A stretch of 64,000 nt of DNA from Lysobacter solisilvae (GCF_016613535.2 NZ_CP071518.1:806001-870000); one strand, 5' to 3'. Shown: positions 8,747 through 18,498, counted from the first letter of the stretch. Made by a program: numbers and translations. The notes: generated by a model from the sequence alone, not told the origin.

Positions 8747-11059
8747 TCAGAACGGCAGGTTGAGATCCGGGCGCAGGGTGATCAGCTGCTCGCGGAACGC
8801 GGCCTGGATGCGGTCCAGCGCCGCCTGGTTATCGGCGTCGAAGCGCATGACCAGCACCGGCGTCGTGTTGGATGCGCGCACCAGCCCCCAGCCGTCGGAG
8901 AAGTCCACGCGCAGGCCGTCGATCGTCGACAGGCGCGCGCCCTCGAAGCGCGCGTGGTTGCGGAAGCGTTCGACGAAGGTGTGGGGATCGCCTTCGGGCG
9001 CCTCGACCTTGATCTCCGCCGTGGACACGCCGTCGGGCAGCGCATTGAGCGTCTGCGAAGGCGTGCCCGGCTGCATGGCGAGGATCTCCAGCAGGCGCGC
9101 GGCGGCGTAGATGCCGTCGTCGAAGCCGTACCAGCGTTCCTTGAAGAAGAAGTGGCCGCTCATCTCGCCGGCCAGTTCCGCGCCGGTTTCGCGCATCTTG
9201 GCCTTGATCAGCGAATGGCCGGTCTTCCACATCATCGGGCTGCCGCCGTGGCGCAGGATGTGGCCCGGCAGGCGGCCGGTGCACTTCACGTCGAAGATGA
9301 TCATCGCGCCGGGATTGCGTTCGAGCACGTCGGCGGCGAACAGCATCAGCAGGCGGTCGGGGAAGATGTTGCGGCCGTCGCGCGTGACCACGCCCAGCCG
9401 GTCGCCGTCGCCATCGAAGGCGATGCCCAGGTCGGCGTCGAGGCGCTCGACCATGCGGATCAGGTCCTCGAGGTTGTGCGGCTCGCTCGGATCGGGATGG
9501 TGGTTCGGGAAGGTGCCGTCGATCTCGCAGTACAGCGGCGTGACTTCGGCGCCGATGGCCTCCAGCACGCGCGGGCCGATCTCGCCGGCGACGCCGTTGC
9601 CGGCGTCGACCACGACCTTGAGCGGCCGGTCGAGCTGCACGTCGCTGGCAATGCGCTGCAGGTACTCCTCGCCCACGTCCTGCGTGCGCAGGCCGCCCAT
9701 CGTCTCGGGCGTGAACAGCCGGTCCTCGGCGATGCGGTCGTACAGGTCGGTGATGGCGGCGCCCGACAGGGTCTCGCCACCCACCACGATTTTGAAGCCG
9801 TTGTAGTCGGGCGGGTTGTGGCTGCCGGTGACCGAGACGCACGAGCCCGCGCGCAGGTGGTAGGCGGCGAAATACACCACCGGCGTGGGCGCCATGCCGA
9901 TGTCGATGACGTTGCGGCCGGCCTTGCGCAGGCCACGGATCAGGCCTTCGCACAGCTCGGGGCCGGACAGGCGGCCGTCGCGTCCGACCACGATGTCGGC
10001 CAGGCCCTGCTGCTGCATCAGCGAACCGATCGACTGTCCCAGCAGTTCGGCGATGCCCGCGTCCAGCGTCTGGCCGACCACGCCGCGCACGTCGTACGCG
10101 CGGAAGATGCCGCGATCGATCGCGACCTCGGCGCGCGGCGCGGGCGCCGGCACGGCCGGGACGGCGACGGCCACGGGGGCCTGGGCCAGGGTGCTGCTGA
10201 GCTCGCCCAGGGTCTGGGCGGGTTCGCCCTCGTCGACGACGGCGCCGCGGCGCACGGCCAGGCGGGGCGAGAACCACGCCAGCAGCGACAGCAGCGCCAA
10301 CACCACGGCGGCGATCGCGCAAGCGACCCAGCCCATGCCGAACGGCGCACCGGCGATATGCGGCACGGCGGCGGCGACGCGCAGGTCGCTGCCCGGCACC
10401 TTCGCCGACAGCACCTCGGCCGCGCCGGTCAGCGACGCATCACCCTTTTCCACCAGGGTCGCACCGCCCTGGCGCAGCGCCAGGTAGGTGCCCGATGCGA
10501 TGCCCGCACCCTCGATGCTCTTGCTGAGCGGTTCCAGCGGCAGGCGGACACTGGCCACGCCGGTCAGCGCCCCGGCCTGCATCACCGGGGCGGCCAGCGC
10601 CAGGCGCTGCTTGCCGGTGCCGTCGGCGATCACCCAGGCCACCGGCTTCTCGGTCGTCAGGGCGGCTTCCATCGCGGCCAGGCGGCCGTAGCCGGTCTTC
10701 GGCAGGCCGGCGTAGGCCGGATCGAGGTCGGGGGTGAGCACTTCGCCTTCGGTGGCGCCCGGCCAGCCGCTGGTGAGGGCCTCGCCCGCCAGGCGCAGGT
10801 CGCCGCTGGCCAGGGCCGCCTGCACCGGCGCGGAGGCCAGCTGTGCGGCGAACCGCTTCTGTTCGTCCGCCACGCCCCGGGCGATCGTCTCCACCGCTAC
10901 GTCGCGGGCGGCTTCGACCGAGTCCCGCCGCATGCTGTCGCGATACAGGATCCAGGCATTCCAGCCCATCCAGGCCGCCAGGCCCAGCAGGACCACGGCC
11001 GCAAAGAGCCGGGCGAGCCTGAGCTGCGCGGGAGGGATCGAAAGCTTGCCGTCGGTCAT
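8747..11059 (-). CDS. algC: Phosphomannomutase/phosphoglucomutase with N-terminal membrane and extracytoplasmic region
   Basis: Interconverts mannose-6-P/mannose-1-P and glucose-6-P/glucose-1-P for LPS and exopolysaccharide precursors. The 770-residue protein has a membrane segment at ~15-38, an extracytoplasmic region (~40-240), a second membrane segment (~242-263), a Pro/Ala linker and then the alpha-D-phosphohexomutase domains. Catalytic serine is S413 in TGSHNP, the metal loop is DGDGDR (549-554), and the sugar-binding loop is GEMSGH (631-636). It is much longer than classical ~460-residue AlgC/XanA. The ATG at 11059 follows AGGAAA and sits 13 nt after dut. It is the last gene of coaC–coaB–dut–algC. 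Confidence 0.92.
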   Translation of the reverse strand: MTDGKLSIPPAQLRLARLFAAVVLLGLAAWMGWNAWILYRDSMRRDSVEAARDVAVETIARGVADEQKRFAAQLASAPVQAALASGDLRLAGEALTSGWPGATEGEVLTPDLDPAYAGLPKTGYGRLAAMEAALTTEKPVAWVIADGTGKQRLALAAPVMQAGALTGVASVRLPLEPLSKSIEGAGIASGTYLALRQGGATLVEKGDASLTGAAEVLSAKVPGSDLRVAAAVPHIAGAPFGMGWVACAIAAVVLALLSLLAWFSPRLAVRRGAVVDEGEPAQTLGELSSTLAQAPVAVAVPAVPAPAPRAEVAIDRGIFRAYDVRGVVGQTLDAGIAELLGQSIGSLMQQQGLADIVVGRDGRLSGPELCEGLIRGLRKAGRNVIDIGMAPTPVVYFAAYHLRAGSCVSVTGSHNPPDYNGFKIVVGGETLSGAAITDLYDRIAEDRLFTPETMGGLRTQDVGEEYLQRIASDVQLDRPLKVVVDAGNGVAGEIGPRVLEAIGAEVTPLYCEIDGTFPNHHPDPSEPHNLEDLIRMVERLDADLGIAFDGDGDRLGVVTRDGRNIFPDRLLMLFAADVLERNPGAMIIFDVKCTGRLPGHILRHGGSPMMWKTGHSLIKAKMRETGAELAGEMSGHFFFKERWYGFDDGIYAAARLLEILAMQPGTPSQTLNALPDGVSTAEIKVEAPEGDPHTFVERFRNHARFEGARLSTIDGLRVDFSDGWGLVRASNTTPVLVMRFDADNQAALDRIQAAFREQLITLRPDLNLPF

Positions 11060-11072
11060 CTTGTTTTCCTGT

Positions 11073-11531
11073 TCAACGCACGCCGGTATGACCGAAGCCG
11101 CCGGCTCCGCGCGCACTGGTTTCGAATTCGTCCACTACCTGCAGGCTGGCCCGCACGATCGGCAGCACGACCAGCTGCGCAATCCGATCCCCGGGCTGCA
11201 TCGTAAAAGGCTCGCGACTGCGATTCCATACGCTGATCATCAGCGGCCCCTGGTAATCGGCGTCGATCAGCCCCGTGCCATTGCCCAGCACGATGCCATG
11301 TTTGTGGCCCAGCCCGGAGCGCGGCAGGATCACCGCGCACAGCCCGGCGTCGCCCAGGTGGATCGCCAGTCCGGAAGGCACCAGCGCGGTGTCGCCCGGC
11401 GCCAGGACCAGCGGGGCGTCCAGCGCCGCCCGCAGGTCCAGGCCCGCGCTGGCCGGCGTGGCGTATTCGGGCAGCGGCCACTGCCCACCGAAGCGGCTGT
11501 CGAGGATGCGGATTTCGAGGGTGTGATTCAT
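11073..11531 (-). CDS. dut: dUTP diphosphatase
   Basis: Hydrolyses dUTP to dUMP and PPi, keeping uracil out of DNA and supplying dTMP synthesis. The 152-residue trimeric-type dUTPase has its five motifs in order: [45 protein letters not shown] and the C-terminal [10 protein letters not shown] loop. Normal length and complete active site. It lies between coaB and algC in a single operon, an arrangement usual in this order. Confidence 0.96.
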   Translation of the reverse strand: MNHTLEIRILDSRFGGQWPLPEYATPASAGLDLRAALDAPLVLAPGDTALVPSGLAIHLGDAGLCAVILPRSGLGHKHGIVLGNGTGLIDADYQGPLMISVWNRSREPFTMQPGDRIAQLVVLPIVRASLQVVDEFETSARGAGGFGHTGVR

Positions 11532-11673
11532 CGGGGCGGCATCGCCAGGCGGGACCCGGGCGCGAGCGACCGGGGGATGAAGGAGAAGGTATCGGCCGCA
11601 GAGGCGGCGGCCAGAGCACCGGCAGGGATCACGGGCAGGTCGGCGCGGCGCGCGCGCCGGACGGGGCCCGGCG

Positions 11674-12333
11674 TCATGGACGGTGCAGTCGCGAGGCGAC
11701 CAGGTCGACCAGCGCCTGGGCCAGTTCGGTCTTGGGCGCCGGACCGAGGGCCTGCTCGAAGCCCTCGCGGCCGTAGATCACCAGCGCGTTGTCGTCGGCC
11801 TCGAAGCCGCTGCCGGCCAGGCCGACGCGGTTGGCGGCGATCAGGTCCAGCCGCTTGCGTTCCAGCTTGCCGCGCGCGTACTCCTCGACCTGCTCGGTCT
11901 CCGCCGCGAAGCCGACCACCAGGCCCGGCCGCCGGGGATGCGCCGCCACGTCGGCCAGGATGTCGGGCGTGCGCACCAGCTCCAGCGTGAGCGTCTCCAT
12001 CCCGGCCTGCTTCTTGATCTTGCCGGGCGCAACCCGCAGGGGAGTGAAGTCGGCCACGGCGGCGGCGCCGATATAGATGTCGCAGGGCAGCGCGGCCATC
12101 ACCGCCGCATGCATCTGCGCGGCGCTGCGCACGTCCACGCGCGCCACGCCGGGCGGCGTGGGCAGCGACACGGGCCCGGCGACCAGCACCACGTCGGCGC
12201 CGCGCTGCGCGGCGGCCTGGGCGATGGCGAAGCCCATCTTCCCGCTGCTGCGGTTGCCGATGAAGCGGACCGGGTCCAGGTCCTCGAAGGTCGGTCCGGC
12301 GCTGACGAGCACGCGCAGCCCGGCCAGGTTCAT
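11674..12333 (-). CDS. coaB: Phosphopantothenate–cysteine ligase, encoded separately from CoaC
   Basis: Joins 4'-phosphopantothenate to cysteine (CTP-dependent), a coenzyme A step. The 219-residue protein corresponds to the C-terminal half of the usual bifunctional Coa[49 protein letters not shown] and DDNAL are all present. The ATG at 12333 overlaps the coaC stop as ATGA. The split is unusual because CoaBC is normally one polypeptide in proteobacteria. The junction contains GCGAT twice in tandem, and removing one copy restores an in-frame fusion. The protein itself looks complete and could work through translational coupling. Confidence 0.9.
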   Translation of the reverse strand: MNLAGLRVLVSAGPTFEDLDPVRFIGNRSSGKMGFAIAQAAAQRGADVVLVAGPVSLPTPPGVARVDVRSAAQMHAAVMAALPCDIYIGAAAVADFTPLRVAPGKIKKQAGMETLTLELVRTPDILADVAAHPRRPGLVVGFAAETEQVEEYARGKLERKRLDLIAANRVGLAGSGFEADDNALVIYGREGFEQALGPAPKTELAQALVDLVASRLHRP

Positions 12334-12890
12334 CGCATCGCCCCGGCCAGGGCGGCCACGATCGCGTCGGGCTCGCTCAGCCGGCCCGGGCCGAACTCGC
12401 CGCAGGCCTGCGGGCCGTCGTCGGGCCCGACCACCTGGACGCCGCGCTCGAGCAGCAGGCCGATGTTGGCCTGGGTGGCGGGGTGCAGCCACATCCGGTT
12501 GTTCATTGCCGGCGCCACCGTGATCGGCGCCGTGGTGGCCAGGCACAGCGTGGTCACCAGGTCGTCGGCGAAGCCGTGGGCCAGCTTGGCCAGCGTGTTG
12601 GCGGTGGCGGGGGCAACGATCACGCGCTCGGCCCAGCGGGCCAGCTCGATGTGGCCCATCGCCGCTTCGGCCGCCTCGTCCCACAGCGAGGTCCGCACCG
12701 TCATGCCCGACAGGGCCTGGAAAGTGGCGGTGCCGACGAACCGGGTCGCTTCCTCCGTCATCGCCACCTGCACCTGCGCCTCGGCCTCGCGCAGCCGGCG
12801 CACGAGTTCGGCGGCCTTGTAGGCGGCGATCCCGCCGCACACGCAGAGCAGGATGCGTTGGCCTTGCAGGCGGGCGCGGACGTCGGACAT
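12330..12890 (-). CDS. coaC: Phosphopantothenoylcysteine decarboxylase, encoded separately from CoaB
   Basis: FMN-dependent decarboxylation of phosphopantothenoylcysteine to 4'-phosphopantetheine in CoA synthesis. The 186-residue flavoprotein shows the N-terminal [12 protein letters not shown], the catalytic-His region ([11 protein letters not shown]), [13 protein letters not shown], the substrate clamp PAMNNRMW and the flexible flap [10 protein letters not shown]. It ends at TGA 12330-12332, inside the coaB start codon. In relatives the frame reads on into CoaB; here a 5-nt tandem duplication ends it. It faces radC, with about 240 bp between the starts. Confidence 0.92.
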   Translation of the reverse strand: MSDVRARLQGQRILLCVCGGIAAYKAAELVRRLREAEAQVQVAMTEEATRFVGTATFQALSGMTVRTSLWDEAAEAAMGHIELARWAERVIVAPATANTLAKLAHGFADDLVTTLCLATTAPITVAPAMNNRMWLHPATQANIGLLLERGVQVVGPDDGPQACGEFGPGRLSEPDAIVAALAGAMR

Positions 12891-13133
12891 CGGTTCGGCC
12901 AGATTCCTACCGCAATACGGGCGTTTAGCTTAACGCACCACGCTGCGGCGCCCGATCCCCATCGTCCTTCCCCGCGGCGAGGATGGACTCCTCCCGGGCG
13001 CGGCGGATGCCACCACGCCGGTCCGCTGGCCTGCCAGGTCCCCCCGCAGCCAGACGTCCGCCGCGTCCGGGAACCCTCCGCGAACCGATCGGCACCCACC
13101 GATCGCCGCCCACCCATCGCCACTGGCCGCCCC

Positions 13134-13823
13134 ATGACCCGCCGCCGCCTGCACATCCGCGAATGGCCCGCCGAAGAACGTCCGCGGGAAAAGCTGCTGG
13201 CCCGCGGCGCGCCGGCGCTGTCGGACGCGGAACTGCTGGCGATCTTCCTCGGGTCGGGCCTGCGCGGCCGCGACGCGGTCACCACCGCCCGTGAACTGCT
13301 GGGCGCCCACGGGCCCCTGCGCGCGCTGCTCGATCGCCCCCCGCAGGATCTCGTCCGGCTGCCCGCCCTCGGCCTGGCGCGCGCCTGCACCCTCGCGGCC
13401 GCGCTGGAGCTGGGCCGCCGCCATCTGGCGGCCGACCTGGAGCGCGGCGCCCTGCTGACCGACCCGCAGGCCGCCGGCCGCTACTTCGCCCAGCGCCTGC
13501 GCGGACATGCCCACGAGGTCTTTGCCGCCCTGTTCCTCGACACGCGGCATCGTGCGATCGCCTTCGAGGAGATGTTCCGGGGCGGGCTCGACGGCGCCGA
13601 GGTGCACCCCCGCGAAGTCGTGCGCCGCGCGCTGGCGCTGAACGCGGCGGCGGTGATCGTCGGCCACAACCACCCCAGCGGAAACCCGGAGCCCTCCGCG
13701 GCCGACCGCGCCGTCACCGCGCGGCTCAAGCAGGCGCTCGGACTGGTCGACCTGCGCCTGCTCGACCACTTCGTGATCGGCGACGGCGCGCCGGTATCGC
13801 TGGCGGCGCGGGGGTGGGTATGA
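13134..13823 (+). CDS. radC: RadC/JAB1-family metalloprotein
   Basis: JAMM-type metalloprotease-fold protein, historically linked to DNA repair; its real role is unresolved. The 229-residue protein has the N-terminal UPF0758 region ([28 protein letters not shown]), a helix-hairpin-helix-like segment and the metal motif [14 protein letters not shown] (HxH-x7-D). The ATG at 13134 starts the family N-terminus, although the frame is open far upstream. It diverges from coaC, as in many gammaproteobacteria. Confidence 0.93.
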   Translation: MTRRRLHIREWPAEERPREKLLARGAPALSDAELLAIFLGSGLRGRDAVTTARELLGAHGPLRALLDRPPQDLVRLPALGLARACTLAAALELGRRHLAADLERGALLTDPQAAGRYFAQRLRGHAHEVFAALFLDTRHRAIAFEEMFRGGLDGAEVHPREVVRRALALNAAAVIVGHNHPSGNPEPSAADRAVTARLKQALGLVDLRLLDHFVIGDGAPVSLAARGWV

Positions 13824-13865
13824 GCGGGCCCCGGTGCCGCGCCGGCGTCGGCGCGGGGCGTCGCG

Positions 13866-13871
13866 TACAAT
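13866..13871 (+). promoter_or_regulatory. Candidate -10 box upstream of argS
   Basis: TACAAT lies 30 nt before the GTG start. No good -35 box is visible. The same CTACAAT/GTACAAT hexamer precedes speE and ubiK in this window. Confidence 0.35.
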
Positions 13872-13901
13872 GCCCGACCCGCTGGAACGCCGAAAAACCC
13901 C

Positions 13902-15590
13902 GTGAAATCCACTCTCCGCGCGCTCGTCGCGCAGGCCATCGATTCGCTGCGCGCCGCCGGCACCCTGCCGGCCGACCTCGCCACGCCCGAGTTCGTCATC
14001 GAGCGTCCCAAGAACCGCGGCCAGGGGGACTTCTCGACCAACGCGGCGATGCTGCTGGCCATGCCGGCGCGCTCCAACCCGCGCGCCATCGCGCAGGCGC
14101 TGGTCGATGCGCTGCCGGCCAACGATGCGCTGGGCCAAGTCGAGGTCGCCGGCCCGGGCTTCATCAACTTCCACGTCGCCGAGAGTGCATGGCGGCGGCA
14201 GATCGGCCAGGTGCTGGAGCAGGGCGCGCGCTATGGGCGCAACGACTCGGGCCAGGGCCACCGGGCCGGTGTCGAATATGTCTCCGCCAACCCGACCGGT
14301 CCGCTGCACGTGGGCCACGGCCGCGCGGCGGTGATCGGCGACTGCATCGCCCGCGTGCTCGACGCGAACGGCTGGGCCGTGGCGCGCGAGTTCTACTACA
14401 ACGACGCCGGCGTGCAGATCAACAACCTGGCCATCTCCGTGCAGGCGCGGGCGCGGGGTACGGCGCCGGGCGACGCGGGCTGGCCGGAGGACGGTTACCG
14501 CGGCGAGTACATCAACGATGTCGCCCAGGCCTACCTGCGCGGCGACAGCGTCGAAGTCGACGGCCACGTCGTCACTGGCGCGAAGGATCCGGCCGACCTC
14601 GACGCCATCCGCGCGTTCGCCGTCGCCTACCTGCGGCGCGAACAGAACCTGGACCTTGCCGCGTACGGCGTGTCCTTCGACGTCTACTTCCTGGAATCCT
14701 CGCTGTACACGCAGAACAAGGTGGAAGAGACCGTGCGCGAGCTCGTCGCCCACGGCCACACCTACGAGGAAGGCGGCGCGCTGTGGCTGCGCACCACCGA
14801 TTTCGGTGACGACAAGGACCGCGTGATGCGCAAGTCCGACGGCACCTACACGTATTTCGTGCCGGACATCGCCTACCACCGCAGCAAGTGGCAGCGCGGC
14901 TACGAGCGCGCGATCACCGAACTGGGCGCCGACCACCACGGCTCGCTCGCCCGCGTGCGCGCCGGCCTGCAGGCGCTGGACTGCGGCATCCCGACGGGCT
15001 GGCCGGAGTACGTGCTGCACCAGATGGTGACGGTGATGCGCGGCGGCGAGGAAGTGAAGCTCGGCAAGCGCGCCGGCGGCTACATCACCCTGCGCGACCT
15101 GATCGAGGAAGTCGGCCGCGATGCGGTGCGCTGGTTCCTGATCGCGCGCAAGCCCGACTCCCAGCTCACCTTCGACATCGACTTCGCCCGCAGCCAGTCG
15201 CTGGACAACCCGGTGTACTACGTGCAGGTCTCCCATGCCCGCATGCATGGCCTCACCCGCCAGCTCAGGGAACGCGGACTGGGGTTCGATGCCGCCAACG
15301 GCCTGGCGCAGCCACTGGACGTCGAGGACGAGAGCGCGCGCGAGCTGATCGCCACGCTGCTGCGTTATCCCGACGTGGTGGAGACCGCCGGGCGCGACCT
15401 GGAACCGCATCAGATCGCGGCCTACCTGCTCGAGCTCGCGCAGTCCTTCCAGACCTACTACAACGACCACCAGTTCCTGGTCGACGACGCCAACCTGCGC
15501 GACGCGCGGCTGGTGCTGGCCCTGGCGACCCGCCAGGTGCTGGCCAATGGCCTGGCGCTGCTCGGCGTGGGCGCGCCCGAGGTGATGTAA
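13902..15590 (+). CDS. argS: Arginyl-tRNA synthetase
   Basis: Attaches arginine to tRNA-Arg (class I). The 562-residue protein shows the N-terminal additional domain, the HIGH-type [12 protein letters not shown] after [11 protein letters not shown], and a C-terminal DALR helical domain. The KMSKS position reads KLGKRAG, normal for most ArgRS. The start is GTG at 13902, the only start giving a full Add-1 domain. A SPOR-domain gene follows, as in other xanthomonads. Confidence 0.96.
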   Translation: MKSTLRALVAQAIDSLRAAGTLPADLATPEFVIERPKNRGQGDFSTNAAMLLAMPARSNPRAIAQALVDALPANDALGQVEVAGPGFINFHVAESAWRRQIGQVLEQGARYGRNDSGQGHRAGVEYVSANPTGPLHVGHGRAAVIGDCIARVLDANGWAVAREFYYNDAGVQINNLAISVQARARGTAPGDAGWPEDGYRGEYINDVAQAYLRGDSVEVDGHVVTGAKDPADLDAIRAFAVAYLRREQNLDLAAYGVSFDVYFLESSLYTQNKVEETVRELVAHGHTYEEGGALWLRTTDFGDDKDRVMRKSDGTYTYFVPDIAYHRSKWQRGYERAITELGADHHGSLARVRAGLQALDCGIPTGWPEYVLHQMVTVMRGGEEVKLGKRAGGYITLRDLIEEVGRDAVRWFLIARKPDSQLTFDIDFARSQSLDNPVYYVQVSHARMHGLTRQLRERGLGFDAANGLAQPLDVEDESARELIATLLRYPDVVETAGRDLEPHQIAAYLLELAQSFQTYYNDHQFLVDDANLRDARLVLALATRQVLANGLALLGVGAPEVM

Positions 15591-15634
15591 CCCGCCGCGG
15601 CGTCCGACCGGCACGGGCGTCGCAGCTGAACGAC

Positions 15635-15655
15635 GCGACGCCGGTACGGCGTCGC
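15635..15655 (+). terminator. Hairpin after argS
   Basis: A perfect 9-bp stem GCGACGCCG / CGGCGTCGC with a GTA loop lies 45 nt past the argS stop. There is no T-run. It is followed at 15694-15715 by a second near-palindrome with TCCCGGGA / TTCCCGGG arms. They may terminate argS or shape the leader of the SPOR gene. Confidence 0.35.
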
Positions 15656-15840
15656 CAATCGACTTACACTCGCGCCAGCCCTGGGCGAAAGTGTCCCGGG
15701 AGAAGTCTTCCCGGGCGGGCGCTTCCCGCACGGGAATCCCGGGGCAACGTTTTCCAGGCACCCGTTTCCGGCAACCGTTCCAGTGACGGGTCGTCCGCCT
15801 GCATCGTGGGCGCGGCCCTGCAGCATTCGAGGAAGGCACT

Positions 15841-16743
15841 TTGGCAGCAAAGCGTGGCAAGTCGCAGGCGCGACGCAACAACGGCGGCGGCAACGACGCG
15901 ATCCCGGGCTGGGCCTGGCTGGTGCTGGGCATCCTGCTGGCCGTGGTGGTGATCCTGGTCGCCCCGCGCTTCATCAAGGGCGACGGCGACGGCTTCTTCC
16001 GTCCACAGCCCAATCCCGACGCGGAACCCGTCCCGGTCACCGGCGACGAGGACGCCGTCGCCCCCGAAGGTCCGGTGACCGAATCGACCGGCACCGCCAA
16101 GGCCGACGCGCCGGCGAAGGGCAAGGGCAAGGACAAGGGCGCCGAGCAGGACGAGGAGTACGACTTCTACACCCTGCTGCCCGGCAAGGAAGTCCCGCTG
16201 AGCGACGCCGAGCTGGCCGCGACCGAGCGCGCCGAAGCCCAGCGCCGCGAAGCGCAGCAACGCCAGGCGCAGGCGCAGGCCGCCCAGGCCTCGACACCGG
16301 CGGGCACCGCGTTGCCCAAGCCGGTCGACGCGGACGACGGCAAGCCCACCGGCACCGCGTCCACGGGCACCGCATCCCCCAGCCCGGCCGCCACCAGCGC
16401 GGGCCCGGCCAACCCCACCACCACGGCGTCGGCCACGGTGACGAACGCGGCGATGTCGTCCACCTCGCCCAAGGCGTCCACCATCACGCCCACGGCACCG
16501 GCCAGCGACACCACCCGCTACCTGCTGCAGGCGGGCGCGTTCGAGGCCTCCGGCCAGGCGGAAGAACTGAAGGCCCGCATCGCGTTGCTGGGCCTGGGCG
16601 CGCGGGTGGAGTCGGCGAAGATCAGCGGGAAGACGGTCTACCGCGTGCGCATGGGGCCCTACGGCTCGGCCAGCGACCTCGCCGAAGCCAAGCGCAAGCT
16701 CTCCGCCGGCGGACTGCCGGCGCTGGCCATCAAGGTGCAATGA
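15841..16743 (+). CDS. Membrane-anchored SPOR-domain protein (FtsN-like architecture)
   Basis: Encodes 300 residues: a basic cytoplasmic tail (1-20), one membrane segment (~23-42), a long low-complexity Ala/Thr/Pro-rich periplasmic linker and a C-terminal SPOR domain (~223-300, TTRYLLQAGAFEASGQAEEL... YRVRMGPYGS). SPOR domains bind denuded glycan strands at the septum, so a division-site role like FtsN is likely. The start is TTG at 15841, with GAGGAAGG about 5 nt upstream; no ATG or GTG gives the anchor. It follows argS. Confidence 0.85.
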   Translation: MAAKRGKSQARRNNGGGNDAIPGWAWLVLGILLAVVVILVAPRFIKGDGDGFFRPQPNPDAEPVPVTGDEDAVAPEGPVTESTGTAKADAPAKGKGKDKGAEQDEEYDFYTLLPGKEVPLSDAELAATERAEAQRREAQQRQAQAQAAQASTPAGTALPKPVDADDGKPTGTASTGTASPSPAATSAGPANPTTTASATVTNAAMSSTSPKASTITPTAPASDTTRYLLQAGAFEASGQAEELKARIALLGLGARVESAKISGKTVYRVRMGPYGSASDLAEAKRKLSAGGLPALAIKVQ

Positions 16744-16807
16744 CGCGCGTCGGCGGAACCGTCGCCGGGCGACCGTCTGCGCCGCCGGCGCGTCGGTGCC
16801 GCGCACG

Positions 16808-17635
16808 ATGAGGCTCATCGCACATCGGCTGCGAAGCATCGGCTTCTGCGGCCTGCTGGCGACCCTGCTGCTGTGCAATCCCGGCCAGGCCCAGGCGGCC
16901 GATCCGGTCTGGCGCGTCCTCTTCGTCGGCAACAGCCTGTCCTATTACAACGACCTGCCGGCCACGTACGCGGCTCTGCACCGCACGGCGCGTCCGCAAC
17001 TGCAGGTGGAAGTGGAGATGCTGGCCCGCGGTGGCGCCACGCTGCGCGAACACCTCGCCGCGGGCGCCCTGGCGCGCGAACTGGATGCTCGGCATTACGA
17101 CATGGTCGTCCTGCAGGACCTGGGCGGCTGGCCGATGTGCCCGTCCGGCGACGCGCGCTGCGCCGACATGCCCCAGGCGCTGGCCGAGGCCGTCACCCTC
17201 GTCCGCGCGCACCACGCGCGGCCGGTGTGGTTTTCCACCTGGCAGACACTGCCCGCGATCCAGCAGGCCCTGAGCGCCCAGGTCGGCGTGATGGCCGCGG
17301 CCCTGGACCTGCCCGTGGTGGATGTCGGCGCCGCGATCGGCCGGGTCGCGCCGCAGATCCGCCCGTCCCTGCTGCTGCCTGGCGACGGCCATCCCGACGT
17401 GGCCGGCACCTGGCTGGCGGCGGCGATGTTGCTGGACGCCCAGGGCGTGCCCGTGCCGACGCAGACGCCCGGCCCCGCCTGCGGCGTGGACTGGCGGCAT
17501 GCCCAGCTCGACCTGGATCGTCCCGCCTCGCTGCAGTCCGGCGCACGACGTCGCTGCCACCGGCCCGGCGACGCACAATGGCGTGCCCTGCGAGGCGCCC
17601 TGCCTGCGCAGCCCCCTCAGGATTCCCCGCAATGA
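16808..17635 (+). CDS. Secreted SGNH/GDSL-type hydrolase
   Basis: Predicted exported ester hydrolase of 275 residues. It has a signal peptide (~1-31, ending AQAA), the block I motif FVGNSLSYYND with the nucleophilic Ser in GNSL, a QD-containing block (VVLQDLGG) and a C-terminal DGHPD carrying the Asp and His of the triad. The substrate cannot be read from sequence. The ATG at 16808 is chosen over a GTG at 16796. The stop overlaps the next gene's start as ATGA, so the two are coupled. Confidence 0.75.
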   Translation: MRLIAHRLRSIGFCGLLATLLLCNPGQAQAADPVWRVLFVGNSLSYYNDLPATYAALHRTARPQLQVEVEMLARGGATLREHLAAGALARELDARHYDMVVLQDLGGWPMCPSGDARCADMPQALAEAVTLVRAHHARPVWFSTWQTLPAIQQALSAQVGVMAAALDLPVVDVGAAIGRVAPQIRPSLLLPGDGHPDVAGTWLAAAMLLDAQGVPVPTQTPGPACGVDWRHAQLDLDRPASLQSGARRRCHRPGDAQWRALRGALPAQPPQDSPQ

Positions 17636-18390
17636 CCGCCAGCCGCACCGCCCTCATCACCGGCGCCACCTCCGGCTTCGGCGCCGCCACCGCCCGCCGC
17701 TTCGTCGCGGCCGGCTGGCGGGTGATCATCACCGGCCGCCGCGCCGAACGCCTGCAGGCGCTCGCCGACGAACTCGGCGCCGCGCACGCGCATGCCGCCT
17801 GTTTCGACGTGCGCGACGCGACCGCGATGCAGGCTGCCCTCGGCGCCCTCCCGGCGGATTTCGCCGGCATCGACCTGCTGGTCAACAACGCCGGCCTGGC
17901 GCAGGGGACGCTACCGGCCCAGCGCGCCAGCCTGACCGACTGGCAGACGATGATCGACACCAACGTCACCGCGCTGGTGACGCTCACCCGCCACGTGTTG
18001 CCGGCACTGATCGAACGGCGCGGCGCGATCATCAACATCAGTTCCACCGCCGCGAACTACCCCTACACCGGCGGCAACGTCTACGGCGGCACCAAGGCCT
18101 TCGTGAGCCAGTTCTCGCTGGGCCTGCGCAGCGACCTGCACGGCACCGGCGTGCGCGTGACCACGCTGGAACCGGGCATGGCCGAGACCGAGTTCACCCT
18201 GGTGCGCACGCACGGCGACCAGGCGGCCTCCGACGCGCTCTACGGCGGCGCCCACCCGATGACCGCGCAGGACATCGCCGACACGATCTACTGGATCGCC
18301 ACGCTGCCGCCGCACCTCAACATCAACCGCCTCGAGATGATGCCGGTGAGCCAGTCCTTCGCCGGGTTCCAGATCGCGCGCGAAGGCTGA
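17632..18390 (+). CDS. ydfG: SDR oxidoreductase, YdfG-like (3-hydroxy acid dehydrogenase / malonic semialdehyde reductase)
   Basis: NADP-dependent short-chain dehydrogenase. E. coli YdfG oxidises L-allo-threonine and serine and reduces malonic semialdehyde. The 252-residue protein keeps long YdfG-like stretches: TGATSGFGAATARRF, GRRAERLQALADELG, LLVNNAGLAQG, the Tyr-Lys pair in GGNVYGGTKAFV and the end LNINRLEMMPVSQSF. The ATG at 17632 overlaps the preceding stop by 4 nt. The assignment rests on remembered similarity to E. coli YdfG. Confidence 0.88.
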   Translation: MTASRTALITGATSGFGAATARRFVAAGWRVIITGRRAERLQALADELGAAHAHAACFDVRDATAMQAALGALPADFAGIDLLVNNAGLAQGTLPAQRASLTDWQTMIDTNVTALVTLTRHVLPALIERRGAIINISSTAANYPYTGGNVYGGTKAFVSQFSLGLRSDLHGTGVRVTTLEPGMAETEFTLVRTHGDQAASDALYGGAHPMTAQDIADTIYWIATLPPHLNINRLEMMPVSQSFAGFQIAREG

Positions 18391-18391
18391 C

Positions 18392-18461
18392 CCACGATCA
18401 CTGATCCACGATCACTGACGCGCGATCACTGACGCGCGATCACTTATGCGCGCTTGCTGAC
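18392..18461. repeat. Five tandem 14-nt imperfect repeats
   Basis: Consensus GCGCGATCACTGAC. The first two units start CCACG; units four and five diverge (…CACTTAT, …CTTGCTGAC). A further GCGCGATCAC word occurs at 18488. The array lies between the convergent ydfG-like and acyltransferase genes. Confidence 0.85.
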
Positions 18462-18498
18462 GCGTGCCCCTGCGCGCGATCCGTGTCGCGCGATCACC

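Noticed and set aside
8633..11206. 857-codon open frame on the + strand antisense to algC
   Set aside because: Low-complexity His/Arg/Ala/Gln product with no motif; it is a high-GC antisense shadow of the well-supported algC and dut genes.
12930..16136. 1,068-codon open frame on the minus strand across radC, argS and the SPOR gene
   Set aside because: Antisense to three genes with clear family motifs; no recognisable protein sequence.
18392..18461. CRISPR array
   Set aside because: Units are 14 nt, contiguous and without spacers; no cas genes are present.
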